Shown one piece after another: positions 35,680 through 44,702 of a stretch of DNA of 57,891 bases. The stretch's first letter is position 1. The number at the start of each line of letters is the position of its first letter. Source of the stretch: Tolypothrix campylonemoides VB511288. Lineage in GTDB: Bacteria > Cyanobacteriota > Cyanobacteriia > Cyanobacteriales > Nostocaceae. Both the position numbers and the translations under genes were made by a program. The stretch is from contig JXCB02000001.1 in NCBI GenBank assembly GCA_000828075.3, positions 368,859 through 426,749 of the forward strand, in the 5' to 3' direction. The notes under the pieces were generated by a model. The model was not told where the DNA came from. It did no database searches and worked only from the letters and a program-made list of their open reading frames with translations.

Positions 35680-36144
35680 TTAACCTAACTTTTCAATTAC
35701 TTCTTGCTGAAATTGATGGTTATCATCCAAAGTCCAACTTTTCATGTCACTAGCTTTGCCATTGTGTACAGAAACAATGATGTAAGAGTATTCTTGCCAA
35801 GCAAGCTTTTGGTCATATTCTGAAGGAATCGCTGGATGGTCGGTATGAGAATGATAAATGCCGATGATATTTAGTTGACGATCGCGTGCCTGCTTCTGTG
35901 CCTGCAACATGACTTGAGATGCGATCGCATACCTTTGCCTTTTACTGTAATCTAATGTGTCATCTCCTGAAAGATCTGCCGCTGTTTCTGCGTTCCAGGC
36001 ATTTTCTGTTGGCATCACTTCTACCACAGTTTTGCCCTCGCTTGTCAGATAGCCTAGTATTATACCACAGCACTCTTCTGGATAGGTGGTTTCGGCATGA
36101 GCGCTCATGGTTTGTAAGTGTTTTGGGAGCAGTTGGAGAACCAT
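35680..36144 (-). CDS. JAMM/MPN-domain metalloprotease (Mec/M67-like)
   Basis: 154 residues. Zinc site H98-S-H100-x7-S108-x2-D111 with a Glu at 24 (YPEECCG) gives a complete JAMM motif. Small bacterial JAMM proteases (Mec in Mycobacterium) cut sulphur-carrier C-termini such as CysO-cysteine. The moeZ-rhodanese-type gene follows 78 bases downstream on the same strand, which is the same association. No carrier (CysO/ThiS-like) gene is visible in the window, so the substrate is not known. Likely a module for carrier-based cysteine or thiocompound biosynthesis. Confidence 0.88.
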   Translation of the reverse strand: MVLQLLPKHLQTMSAHAETTYPEECCGIILGYLTSEGKTVVEVMPTENAWNAETAADLSGDDTLDYSKRQRYAIASQVMLQAQKQARDRQLNIIGIYHSHTDHPAIPSEYDQKLAWQEYSYIIVSVHNGKASDMKSWTLDDNHQFQQEVIEKLG

Positions 36145-36399
36145 GAAGAATTTTTAACCGCAGATGGACGCCGAAGTGGATGGACGCAAATAGACTTATA
36201 AGTTTCCGACGGTACGTTTAAATAAATTCTACCCTTAGATTGGCAAAGTTGATTAATACACACACATTTAGGCTTGTTGACCTCCTGTGTTAGCTGCTTG
36301 CTCAAGAGTCGGAAAGCCAAAAAAAATTTCGTTTGCTAAACTTTTATGTACTAAGCTTAATGTAATGAGTGTATCCCGCTCAATAGAACTGTTTTTCTT

Positions 36400-37206
36400 A
36401 TGTGTCGATTAGTTGGCTACCTTGGCAATAGCATCCGATTAGATGAGTTGCTCTATAAGCAGGAGCATTCCCTGTACAACCAAAGTTACAACCCTCTTGA
36501 ATTAAAGTCAGGAGTCGTTTGTGCAGACGGGAGCGGTATAGGTTGGTATGATGAAGCGGGTAAACCATTCATTTACCGTAACACTATCCCGATCTGGAAC
36601 GATCCGAACCTGAAAGAGTTGAGCCAGTACGTACAATCTACTTGTGCGGTGGGCTATGTCCGACTCACTGGAACGGGTGAATCGCTCGATATTAGCAACT
36701 GTCAGCCATTTCGCAGTGGCAACCTGTTGTTTGTGCATAATGGCGAGATCACAAACTTTCAAGAGACGCTGTATAGACCGATACGTCACCGCCTTTCTGA
36801 TTCCACATACCGTCTCATTAAGGGCATGACTGACTCTGAACACATCTTTGCCCTACTGGTGGAAATGTGGCAGTCGTCTCCAAACACCACCCTGTTGTCA
36901 GCCTTACGTGCCACGCTACAAAAATTGACGTACCTGGCTAAAGAACACGACACCAGCTTTAGTGCCAATCTCATTGTCACTGATGGTCAAGCAATCGTGG
37001 CAAGTCGCTACGCCTACGGCACACAAGCCCCTACTCTTTATTGGTCTTGCGATGATGCAAACCACCCGACCCGAGTTACTATTGCCTCTGAACCCTTATC
37101 CGACCAAAATTGGACACCTTTTCCCGACCAAAGCACTCTGTTTCTTCAAGCGGAGTCATTACAGCCAACGACTTCTTTGATCATGTCTGAGCTTCCGTAT
37201 TTTTAA
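36400..37206 (+). CDS. egtC: Class II glutamine amidotransferase, EgtC-like
   Basis: 268 residues. N-terminal MCRLVGYLG places Cys2 as the nucleophile after Met removal; an Ntn-hydrolase fold follows (VHNGEI, TDSEHIFALL). Length and motifs match EgtC of ergothioneine biosynthesis (gamma-glutamyl amidohydrolase), a type common in cyanobacteria; YafJ/DUF4243-type amidotransferases are alternatives. EgtB and EgtD are not in the window, so the pathway cannot be confirmed here. ATG 36400 leaves Cys at position 2, which supports the start. Confidence 0.7.
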   Translation: MCRLVGYLGNSIRLDELLYKQEHSLYNQSYNPLELKSGVVCADGSGIGWYDEAGKPFIYRNTIPIWNDPNLKELSQYVQSTCAVGYVRLTGTGESLDISNCQPFRSGNLLFVHNGEITNFQETLYRPIRHRLSDSTYRLIKGMTDSEHIFALLVEMWQSSPNTTLLSALRATLQKLTYLAKEHDTSFSANLIVTDGQAIVASRYAYGTQAPTLYWSCDDANHPTRVTIASEPLSDQNWTPFPDQSTLFLQAESLQPTTSLIMSELPYF

Positions 37207-37388
37207 GCGAGTCTTTTCTGACCTTCGGCTTTTATTAGCTCTGCGTCAAATAGTACACTTTCTTCGTGTTCACGCTTAATCTATTCCTATCTGAATTTCA
37301 GGGTGTAACTCCTCAAGTTTAAGCTACCGTGAATCTTCCTACTTACCCCTGATGAATATTGTAATTTCAATGCTCGTCTGGAGTTGCC

Positions 37389-38165
37389 CTAGGTAAGAAT
37401 AGACACTTTACCAGTCTCAATATCGTAACAAGCACCAACGATTTTTAGTTGACCTTTGCGGATGAGTTTAGCCAAAATCGTTGAGCTTTCTTGTAACTTT
37501 TCTGCCTGATATTGAATATTCGCTACAACTGCATTCTCTTGGATGTCTCCTGTTCTCAACTTGACTCTTTCTACGGCTGGTTTAATGCCCTCAACAATCA
37601 AGCTAATTCTGCCAGGAGCAGGCTGTTCTTCAAGTGCCTCCGTGACTGCACCACATTTTCTATGACCCAGAACCACAATCAGTTGGCAACCTAATACGGC
37701 TGTAGAATATTCTAGGCTACCTATAGCCATGTCGCTCACAACATTACCAGCAACTCGCACGACAAACAAATCCCCAAGCCCTTGGTCGAAAATAATTTCC
37801 GCTGGTACTCTAGAATCTGCACAACCAAATATTGACGCAAAAGGATATTGACCTTTAGCAACCAATCGCAGGCGTTCTAACGATTGGTCGGGATATTTTC
37901 GCTTTTGATGTACAAATCGTTGATTCCCATCGAGTAATCGTTTTAAAGCGTCTTTAGGACTGATGGGGTTGGGGTTTGCTGGACTTGCATCAGCAACTGC
38001 GGCTTGTAGAGCAACAGCTTGCTGTTTTTGCCAAAGAAGGCTACCGCCAATCGCAAAGCTTCCCACACCTGCAAACTTCATGGCAGTATAGACACTCAGG
38101 GGAACTTTTGCAACGCAATGCCTCAAAAAATCACGACGCCCTACAAATCCATTTATTCGACTCAT
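37389..38165 (-). CDS. Beta-carbonic anhydrase with Tat-like leader
   Basis: 258 residues. The N-terminus has a twin-arginine motif (GRRDFLRHC) and hydrophobic stretch (AGVGSFAIGGSLLW), so the enzyme is probably exported or membrane-attached. Zinc ligands are seen: Cys in FGCADSRVPA (C, D, R), His and Cys in VVLGHRKCGAV. Typical beta-CA. In cyanobacteria such periplasmic forms (EcaB-like) take part in CO2/HCO3- exchange; I cannot see carboxysome genes here. The start follows a weak ribosome site. Confidence 0.88.
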   Translation of the reverse strand: MSRINGFVGRRDFLRHCVAKVPLSVYTAMKFAGVGSFAIGGSLLWQKQQAVALQAAVADASPANPNPISPKDALKRLLDGNQRFVHQKRKYPDQSLERLRLVAKGQYPFASIFGCADSRVPAEIIFDQGLGDLFVVRVAGNVVSDMAIGSLEYSTAVLGCQLIVVLGHRKCGAVTEALEEQPAPGRISLIVEGIKPAVERVKLRTGDIQENAVVANIQYQAEKLQESSTILAKLIRKGQLKIVGACYDIETGKVSILT

Positions 38166-38432
38166 TAGTCTGTCTCAGTTAACGGAACCCGCCTGACAAC
38201 AGCTTCTCAAACTCTACAAGGATGTAAGAGTGAGCAAGGACACGGTTTAAGAGTCATTTAATTTTCACGAGTTATTAGTAAAAATTTTTGACCAAAGAAG
38301 TAGTCAGGAGTCAGAATGAGAGCGCGTGTGTATTCTGTACAACTGCGTGACTTGTGCTAGGTACTCACCGCTCCCACTAATTCGATTCTGAGTTCTGAAT
38401 TCTGAATTCTGAGTTCTTCTTCTGACTTTTCT

Positions 38433-39176
38433 TCAATGCGCTTTACCTGCTCCCAGGTACAGTTCGCCTACCTTGGGATCATTCAACAATTCCAAACCGG
38501 GACCTGAGATAGCATCGCGCCCAGACTCTAGAACGTATCCTCGATGAGCCATTTCCAAAGCTTTACGGGCGTTTTGCTCTACTAGTACAATCGCCGTACC
38601 ACTTTGGTTAATTTGTTTAATTTGCTCAAACACTTGTGTTACTAGGATAGGAGACAAAGCCGCTGAAGGTTCATCTAAAAGCAGTAAGCTAGGTTCCAAC
38701 ATCAAAGCTTTGCCCATTGCTAACATTTGGCGTTCACCACCTGAGAGGGTACCAGCGCGTTGCTGACGGCGATCGCCAAGTTTGGGGAACATAGCATATA
38801 TTTTATCTTTGAGCGGTTTCAGGGGAACATTACGGACGAAAGCGCCCATTTCTAAATTTTCTTCTACGCTGAGGGAGGGGAAGACATTGGCAATTTGCGG
38901 TACATAGCACATTCCCCGCTGAACAATTTGATTCGACTTTAGCCCAGTGATATTCTCGTCTTTGAAGGTAATTGAGCCTGTATGTGGGGTTAAAAGCCCA
39001 AAAATGGTTTTCGCTAAGGTAGATTTCCCAGCACCATTAGGACCAATCACTGTTACCAATTCTCCCCGTTCCACCCGGAAATTCACACCTTGCAGAATAT
39101 CCACGTCTTTAATGTATCCAGCGTGGACGTTTTTGACTTCTAGGAGGGGAGACGAATGAGTGAGCGAATCAGACAT
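38433..39176 (-). CDS. livF: Branched-chain amino-acid-type ABC transporter ATPase (LivF-like)
   Basis: 247 residues. Walker A GPNGAGKST, signature LSGGERQML, Walker B LLLLDEPSAALSP, and H-loop-region VEQNARKALEMA are complete. The tail LELLNDPKVGELYLGAGKAH is characteristic of LivF-like ATPases. LivF pairs with LivG, permeases and a binding protein, absent here, so the gene is an isolated member of a transporter encoded elsewhere (in Anabaena, NatE-type scattering is known). Upstream is a three-copy 16 bp repeat (39200-39247) that may contain promoter or regulator sites. Confidence 0.93.
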   Translation of the reverse strand: MSDSLTHSSPLLEVKNVHAGYIKDVDILQGVNFRVERGELVTVIGPNGAGKSTLAKTIFGLLTPHTGSITFKDENITGLKSNQIVQRGMCYVPQIANVFPSLSVEENLEMGAFVRNVPLKPLKDKIYAMFPKLGDRRQQRAGTLSGGERQMLAMGKALMLEPSLLLLDEPSAALSPILVTQVFEQIKQINQSGTAIVLVEQNARKALEMAHRGYVLESGRDAISGPGLELLNDPKVGELYLGAGKAH

Positions 39177-39199
39177 AATGTTCTTTATTATAAATACAA

Positions 39200-39247
39200 A
39201 ATATAGTTACTTTAAAATACAGTTACTTTAAAATACAGTTATTTTGC
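39200..39247. repeat. Three 16 bp direct repeats upstream of livF-like gene
   Basis: Units aatatagttactttaa, aatacagttactttaa, aatacagttattttgc start at 39200, 39216 and 39232. They lie 24-71 bases upstream of the ATG on the promoter side. Spacing of 1.5 turns suggests a multi-copy regulator site, or slippage. Confidence 0.7.
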
Positions 39248-39286
39248 TTAAAATATAAGTGCATCTTCATGGAAAGTTGCTGTGGG

Positions 39287-39410
39287 AATCCGGTTTATTT
39301 GTGAAATTACTCGTCGAGACAAGAAACTCTTAACAGGGAACTCTTAACAGGGAACAGAAAGTGTACTGAGTTTTTCAAGCGCAAAGTGCAGGCACTTTCA
39401 CAAAATTCAA
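39287..39410 (-). repeat. Dispersed MITE-like repeat, copy B
   Basis: Inverted relative to copy A (3026-3177) and nearly identical over 124 bases, including two tandem aactcttaacaggga units. It lacks one 7-8 base unit present in copy A. Confidence 0.82.
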
Positions 39411-39421
39411 CATTCACGCAT

Positions 39422-39490
39422 TCCCTCCTCCTCTCCCTCCCTCCTCCTCTCCCTCCCTCCTCCTCTCCCTCCCTCCTCCCCTCCCTCCCC
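39422..39490 (+). repeat. 16 bp C/T-rich tandem repeat
   Basis: Three copies of tccctcctcctctccc plus partial. Pure polypyrimidine, could form triplex; no gene. Confidence 0.85.
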
Positions 39491-39634
39491 TGTGCGTCTG
39501 TGGGCTGAAATCTTTGATCAATAAGTTAACTTTTCTTTATCACTAACGGGAGATGTACTTAAATTTACTTAATGGAAATCTAAATAGTATAGGTAGAAAC
39601 AGTTTCATGCCTGCCATTACTAACCAAGTATTCC

Positions 39635-40753
39635 ATGCACAGCAATTTAGTGATATCTCCTCTCCCCGAGGTTGAAACAAACAGTAACCAAATAAAAGAA
39701 AAGATAGATATAAACTACGAGCGTGCTGAACAGCAATTTATAGAACTGCTTGCAACAGAGAATTTGGACAAACAACTAGATGCAGAACCTGCATTAAACA
39801 GTGAGTTTGAACACGCACTCTCTGTAGCAATTCGTGATGCTTATGAAAATGGTGCTGGTGATGATGCAGCTCACCGCTTTCTCCAGCACATACTATATCG
39901 CATCAATCGGTTAAATCTGTTTTGGTACGACGAGCTACGTCACTACGTCAACGAGCGTTCTCCTTACTTGTATAAAGTGCGCGACCAAATCGAGACGGCT
40001 TGGCAACAGTGGGAACTCGCACAAATTGATGTCGCTACATTGCAGCAATTGGATGTTAAACAAGCTCTCATTGATCGTTATGCTGACGATTTAGATCCGC
40101 CTTTGTCGGAAAACAGTCGTTACATCCAGGAGGAAATGAGTGAGGCTGGCTATCGTCACTTGCTTGCTATTGGTTCGTTTGAAGGCTTGGTGGAAAGCAG
40201 TCACCTTCCCCGTATTCTGGGTGGCGCTGCTAATGCAGTACAGTGTACGCTGATGCGAGTATTTCAGGAAGAGTACGGGAACGGTCGCTTATCTCGCAAG
40301 CATTCGACGTTTTTTGTTCAAATGCTAAACGAGTTTGGGATGAACACCGATCCAGAGGGATACTTCGATTTAATTCCTTGGGAACTTCTGGCTTGTTCCA
40401 ATAATAGCTATCTCATAAGTGAACGCAAACGCTATTTCCTGCGTTACAACGGTGGGTTGACCTATTTTGAGACATCGGTACCAGCGACTTTTAGAAGCTA
40501 TGTTGCAGCAGCAAAGCGCTTGGGACTCTCTAACGCGGCAATGAGTTATTGGGAAGTGCACATCCGGGAGGACGAACGCCACGGACGTTGGATGTTGGAT
40601 GATGTGGCTTTACCTTTGGCTCAAATGTATCCCAATGATGCTTGGGAACTGGTGTTGGGGTACGACCAAGAGAAGCTCATGGGCGATCGCGCTGGTCAAG
40701 CTGTTGTGCAGTCGATACGTGAAGCAGAACAAGCCACATTAAGTTACTCATAA
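39635..40753 (+). CDS. Iron-containing redox enzyme family protein (heme-oxygenase-like fold)
   Basis: 372 residues. Helical bundle with likely metal ligands in YWEVHIREDERHGRWML and RYIQEEMSEAGYRHLLA (E, E, H) and the acidic cluster DDLDPPL. This pattern is the diiron heme-oxygenase-like (HDO) group annotated as iron-containing redox enzymes, which oxidise amine or fatty substrates in secondary metabolism. Substrate unknown. The N-terminal 30 residues are variable. Start ATG 39635 has no strong ribosome site. A methyltransferase follows 196 bases later on the same strand. Confidence 0.8.
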   Translation: MHSNLVISPLPEVETNSNQIKEKIDINYERAEQQFIELLATENLDKQLDAEPALNSEFEHALSVAIRDAYENGAGDDAAHRFLQHILYRINRLNLFWYDELRHYVNERSPYLYKVRDQIETAWQQWELAQIDVATLQQLDVKQALIDRYADDLDPPLSENSRYIQEEMSEAGYRHLLAIGSFEGLVESSHLPRILGGAANAVQCTLMRVFQEEYGNGRLSRKHSTFFVQMLNEFGMNTDPEGYFDLIPWELLACSNNSYLISERKRYFLRYNGGLTYFETSVPATFRSYVAAAKRLGLSNAAMSYWEVHIREDERHGRWMLDDVALPLAQMYPNDAWELVLGYDQEKLMGDRAGQAVVQSIREAEQATLSYS

Positions 40754-40949
40754 TTCAAAGTTCACAATGGTAGACCAACAGCATTCATAATTTTGCATTT
40801 CCAATCTACTGATAATTCACATAGCAATTTATTCCTTTAGTAACAGATGACTTGCTAAAGGAAGCATTTTTTATTGCCTTTTTAAAGGTAGCTCCTAGGG
40901 TGTCCACTACCCGCCTTTGTTCAAACATATTGGAATTAATGATAATCAA

Positions 40950-41645
40950 ATGAAAAACATTTTCTTTTGCCCTGACGAATCCAATTTTTACTCAAACTGC
41001 TTGGAAAATTTGGTTCTGAGAAATTGTCAAAAATCTGACTGTGTCGTTGAGTTTGGCTCGGGAGACGGCAGCCCTGTTATTAATTCATTACTCAGAAACA
41101 AGTTTGATGGCGTGATACATGGATTTGAATTAAATATTTCTGCTTGGAAAGCCGCCAATTTAACAATTGACGAATATAATCTTGGTCATAAATACATAAT
41201 TCATAATTCATGTTTATTTGAGTCTTCTCAACCAGAAGCTGAGTATCTAGTTGCTAATCCTCCTTATCTCCCCGCCCCCGATAACGAAATTTATATGCCA
41301 TTGTTATTTGGTGGCATAGATGGCGCAACAGTTACCAACGAACTCTTATCATTAGGTTATGACAATGTATTACTTTTAGTCTCCAGTTTTTCTAACCCAG
41401 AAAGTACAATTAATCATGCAATATCTAATGGTTACCGTGTGACAAATTTTATAGTTTTACCTTTAAAATTTGGTGACTATAGCTCTGAGCCAAAAGTTAA
41501 AAACCACATAGAGGAATTACGAAAAAACAAAATGGCTTTTTATTCTGGCGATTATTACTTTTTAGCTGGTGTTTTATTTCAACAGTCTCAAGAATCTAGC
41601 ATGGATTTATCTAATCAGTTAGCTCAAGTTATGACAAGTTTGTAA
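40950..41645 (+). CDS. SAM-dependent methyltransferase with NPPY motif
   Basis: 231 residues from ATG 40950; an upstream TTG (40917) would add 11 residues without a ribosome site. Motif I VVEFGSGDGSPVI binds SAM, and motif IV NPPYLPAP marks an N-methyltransferase of the HemK/adenine class (N5-glutamine or N6-adenine). C-terminal half is atypical for PrmC. Substrate unknown; placement after the heme-oxygenase-like iron enzyme may mean a two-step modification of one molecule. Low-GC codon use compared with neighbours. Confidence 0.78.
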   Translation: MKNIFFCPDESNFYSNCLENLVLRNCQKSDCVVEFGSGDGSPVINSLLRNKFDGVIHGFELNISAWKAANLTIDEYNLGHKYIIHNSCLFESSQPEAEYLVANPPYLPAPDNEIYMPLLFGGIDGATVTNELLSLGYDNVLLLVSSFSNPESTINHAISNGYRVTNFIVLPLKFGDYSSEPKVKNHIEELRKNKMAFYSGDYYFLAGVLFQQSQESSMDLSNQLAQVMTSL

Positions 41646-41660
41646 ATTAACTTATCCCCC

Positions 41661-41752
41661 GGGAGCATCCCAAATGTGCAAAAACCAGTTCTTGCATTGG
41701 GATGCTCCCTTATCCCCCTGCTATAAAAACACGAATATCGCTCGTTTTTATA
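41661..41752 (+). terminator. Two hairpins after methyltransferase gene
   Basis: First: gggagcatcccaa / ttgggatgctccc arms (41661-41709), 13 bp or more, with a loop containing tgcaa/ttgca arms. Second: tataaaaac / gtttttata (41722-41752), nine-base stem. Neither has a long T-run; the first is a known-type intergenic palindrome. Confidence 0.5.
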
Positions 41753-42556
41753 AAAAGCCAGGGGGACACCAAAGTCGTGCCGTCTTTTTGAGCAGTCGTT
41801 GCAATACGCTTGTTGGTAATTTCACACCCTATTAAGAATTTATACTTACTTAGCTTACTTAGTAAGATATTTACAAAAATTGAAAGTTATTTAAAAATGA
41901 TTATATAAGTTAATTTTGCAAAAAAAATACTCGTAATTCAAAATCTATCTCAAAGTAGATGTAAAATATTTAAAACTTATACAAAAGATTGTGTGTACTA
42001 TTTGCTACAATATAATTTGAGTACTAGATCCGCAATGAGTGATAATTAGAGCTGGTTTTTAAGACAAGATGAGTGTAACTGCTTTAGCAGGAAATAATAA
42101 TATCTTTCAAAAACTCTGTCTACGTACCTCACTTCCAGTCTCCGGTGTGCCTACCATAAGCGATTATTTTTTGGTTAACAGCGCCTTGCTGAATCGGGGT
42201 ATGAATTGTCATTCTATTCGCGTAGCATGCACCAAGTACGCATACGCAACCAAGTGGAGCGTAAGCGAAAGCGCATACTGAGCGCAGAGCGCACGCGCAA
42301 CGTCTCCGCAGGAGATACGTCAACAAAGCAGCGTGTCCGTAAGCAATCAGGCACTCAGAATCTCGATAGATGCTTCATTTCGCTTCCCTCGATTCAGCAT
42401 GACAAAATCAAATTAATACTTTAAATCGTTCGTCACTGGTTAAAAAGCACGGTACTACAGGATTCTAATTAAGAATAATGACCTGTTGTTAGTTAAGAAG
42501 GTGCGTCTCGATGTTATTTGCTCTATCAAACCAGCTTTCAGAGGTTTACCAAAAAA
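41753..42556. other. Repeat-rich gap before the GAF-TPR gene
   Basis: A 42-codon N-terminal fragment (42069 on: MSVTALAGNNNIFQKLCLRT) enters a 215 bp palindromic element at 42186-42400 (arms ttgctgaatcgggg / cctcgattcagcat), so any gene there is broken. The element interior has small gcgtaagc/gcgcagagcgc repeats. I see no intact gene. Confidence 0.45.
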
Positions 42557-44254
42557 ATGAACCCACACCCACAACCGCCACTGCCTGACAATGAAATAGC
42601 TAGGCTCAATGCACTTAGCCAGTATCAAATTCTCGACACTCCTGCCGAAAAAGTCTTCGACGATTTTACCTTCTTAGCTGCACAAATTTGTCGTACCCCA
42701 ATTGCGATTATTAGCCTTGTTGATGGAAATCGGCAGTGGTTTAAATCGAAAGTGGGTTTAGCAGCACCTGAAACAAGCCGGGATTTGGCATTCTGCGCTT
42801 ATACGATTTTGCAACAAAAACCATTAGTCGTTAGGAATGCGTTGGCAGACTCTAGGTTTGCAAACAACGCTTTGGTACTCTCTGATCCCAACATTCGTTT
42901 TTACGCTGGCGCACCCCTGATTACACCAGAGGGATTTGCGATTGGAAGCATATGCGTTATTGACACAGTACCCCGAGATTTGAGTCTGGAACAGATAGAA
43001 GGACTACGAGTCTTGAGTGATCAGGTGATAGCACAATTTGAGTTGCGGCGTAATGCTATAACTCTATCACGCACTATCATCGAACGACAGCAGGCGGCAG
43101 CACAACTTCGTAGTCAGTACGAAGTGGTCGAAGTGTTTTATCGCCGAGGAGAGGAAAAGGTTCGACAAGGAGATTACCAAGGAGCAATTGCAGAGTTTAA
43201 CGAGTTTCTGCGGCTGAATCCCAATGGTTTTAAGGCTTACTATCAGCGAGGGCTTGCCCGTCAAAAGGTAGGAGACTACAAAGGTGCAATGATAGACTTT
43301 GATATGTACCTGCAGTATAATCCTAACGATGTCGAAGCTCGCTGCAATCGGGGGCTGCTCCGCTTTGAACTTGGAGACTACAAGGGAGCGATCGCGGATT
43401 ACAGCAGTAGTATGCAGATTAATCCTGACTATACCATTCCTAATAACATTGGGTTTATCAGCCCTGGGCTTGACAAAAGAGAAGCAATTGTGGACTACAC
43501 CCACTCCTTAGGGCTTAATCCCAATTATGGTGAGACTGAGATCAATATCAGCCAGACTCATACTGAATCTGAGTTGGAAGATTATAACGGCGAAATTGAG
43601 AGTAGCACCCAGCTTTTGCCCCTTAACTCTAACGATGGCGAAGTTTACATTACCATAGAGAATGGTCAGTATGAGCTTGAAAATAGCACCCAATTGGGGC
43701 TAAATTCTGATAATGCCAAAGCTTACATTAACCGGGGTAATACCCGTTACGAGTTGGAAGATTACAGTGGTGCAATTGAAGATTACACACAATCTTTAAG
43801 GATGAATCCTCACGATGCACAAGCTTATATCAGCCGGGGTAATGCTTGCTTTATGGTCAAAGATTACATTGGTGCAATCAATGATTATACTCGGTACCTG
43901 CGGATGAACCCTAACGATTCCAAAGCTTATATTAGCCGAGGCAATGCTTATTGTGAGTTGGAAGATTACAGTAGTGCAATTGAAGATTACAGTTGGTCTA
44001 TAGACCTGAATTCCAACGATGGTGAAGCTTACATCAATCGAGCTAATGCTCGCTCTAAGCTAAAAGACTACACCGGCGCAATTGAAGATTACACCCAGTT
44101 TCTGCGGATTCATCCCAACGATGCTAAAGCTTATATCAGCCGGGGTAATGCCCGATCTAAGCTAAAAGACTACAGCGGTGCAATTGAAGATTACAAAAGA
44201 GTGTGGTCAAAAGCAATTGAGCAATTACCTAAACTATCCAGCGAGGAAGGTTGA
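42557..44254 (+). CDS. GAF-domain protein with TPR repeats
   Basis: 565 residues from ATG 42557 (MNPHPQPPLP; gagg upstream). A TTG at 42518 has no ribosome site. GAF domain (about 20-170; FDDFTFLAAQICRTPIAIIS, DLAFCAYTIL, IRFYAGAPLITPEGFAIGSI) is an intracellular ligand/phytochrome-like sensor without chromophore Cys. Helices follow, then TPRs: a first block (about 195-300), a degenerate stretch (about 300-385), and a second block of five regular repeats (AYINRGNTRYELEDYSGAIE type) to the end. Likely a scaffold that couples a small-molecule signal to partner proteins. Confidence 0.85.
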   Translation: MNPHPQPPLPDNEIARLNALSQYQILDTPAEKVFDDFTFLAAQICRTPIAIISLVDGNRQWFKSKVGLAAPETSRDLAFCAYTILQQKPLVVRNALADSRFANNALVLSDPNIRFYAGAPLITPEGFAIGSICVIDTVPRDLSLEQIEGLRVLSDQVIAQFELRRNAITLSRTIIERQQAAAQLRSQYEVVEVFYRRGEEKVRQGDYQGAIAEFNEFLRLNPNGFKAYYQRGLARQKVGDYKGAMIDFDMYLQYNPNDVEARCNRGLLRFELGDYKGAIADYSSSMQINPDYTIPNNIGFISPGLDKREAIVDYTHSLGLNPNYGETEINISQTHTESELEDYNGEIESSTQLLPLNSNDGEVYITIENGQYELENSTQLGLNSDNAKAYINRGNTRYELEDYSGAIEDYTQSLRMNPHDAQAYISRGNACFMVKDYIGAINDYTRYLRMNPNDSKAYISRGNAYCELEDYSSAIEDYSWSIDLNSNDGEAYINRANARSKLKDYTGAIEDYTQFLRIHPNDAKAYISRGNARSKLKDYSGAIEDYKRVWSKAIEQLPKLSSEEG

Positions 44255-44437
44255 TGAATAATTACGTTTAGATATTTCATTTCCCTGTGGAATTTTTGAC
44301 TCTTGGCTAGAGTTCTTACAAAAATCCCTAATGTGATAATTTAGAATCAAAAATACATAGAGATGGACATAGATAAATAGCCTGCGTTTATCTATAGCCT
44401 CCTAAATGATTTGTGAAAATGAATCAAACATAAATAC

Positions 44438-44535
44438 AGCAATCCTATCTGATTTGTGAAAATCGCCTATGCTTAGATTCCCGACTTCTTAAAGAAGTCG
44501 GGAATTTTGTTCTTCACGAATAATTTAGGATTGCT
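44438..44535. mobile_element. 98 bp MITE with strong hairpin core
   Basis: Outer arms agcaatccta / taggattgct, inner gatttgtgaaaa/ttcttcacgaat. The centre (44478-44504) is a 13 bp perfect stem ttcccgacttctt-a-aagaagtcgggaa with ttttgtt, so it can also terminate the GAF-TPR transcript. Outer motif resembles the tatagga...tgtgaaa ends of the 3026 repeat family. Confidence 0.72.
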
Positions 44536-44546
44536 ATAGACCAATA

Positions 44547-44702
44547 CTCACATCTTGCACCAAGAAAATTTGATGGTACTTCGTTACTCAGTATGAAACC
44601 AAAAGTCCTTTATATAGCGAGAAAAGCCAATAAAAATAATGTAGCTTTATTGCACATATTTTTGGTTTGTACGGTTTTCTACGGATAGGTGCAAGATGTG
44701 AG
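44547..44702. mobile_element. 156 bp MITE with perfect 15 bp terminal repeats
   Basis: ctcacatcttgcacc (44547-44561) is exactly inverted at 44688-44702. No coding capacity inside. It sits beside the preceding MITE and is followed by two hairpin repeats (44713-44737; 44747-44774 gtagagacg / cgtctctac). Confidence 0.78.

Noticed and set aside
42069-42281. 70-codon frame before GAF-TPR gene
   Set aside because: Runs into a palindromic element; at most a broken gene.
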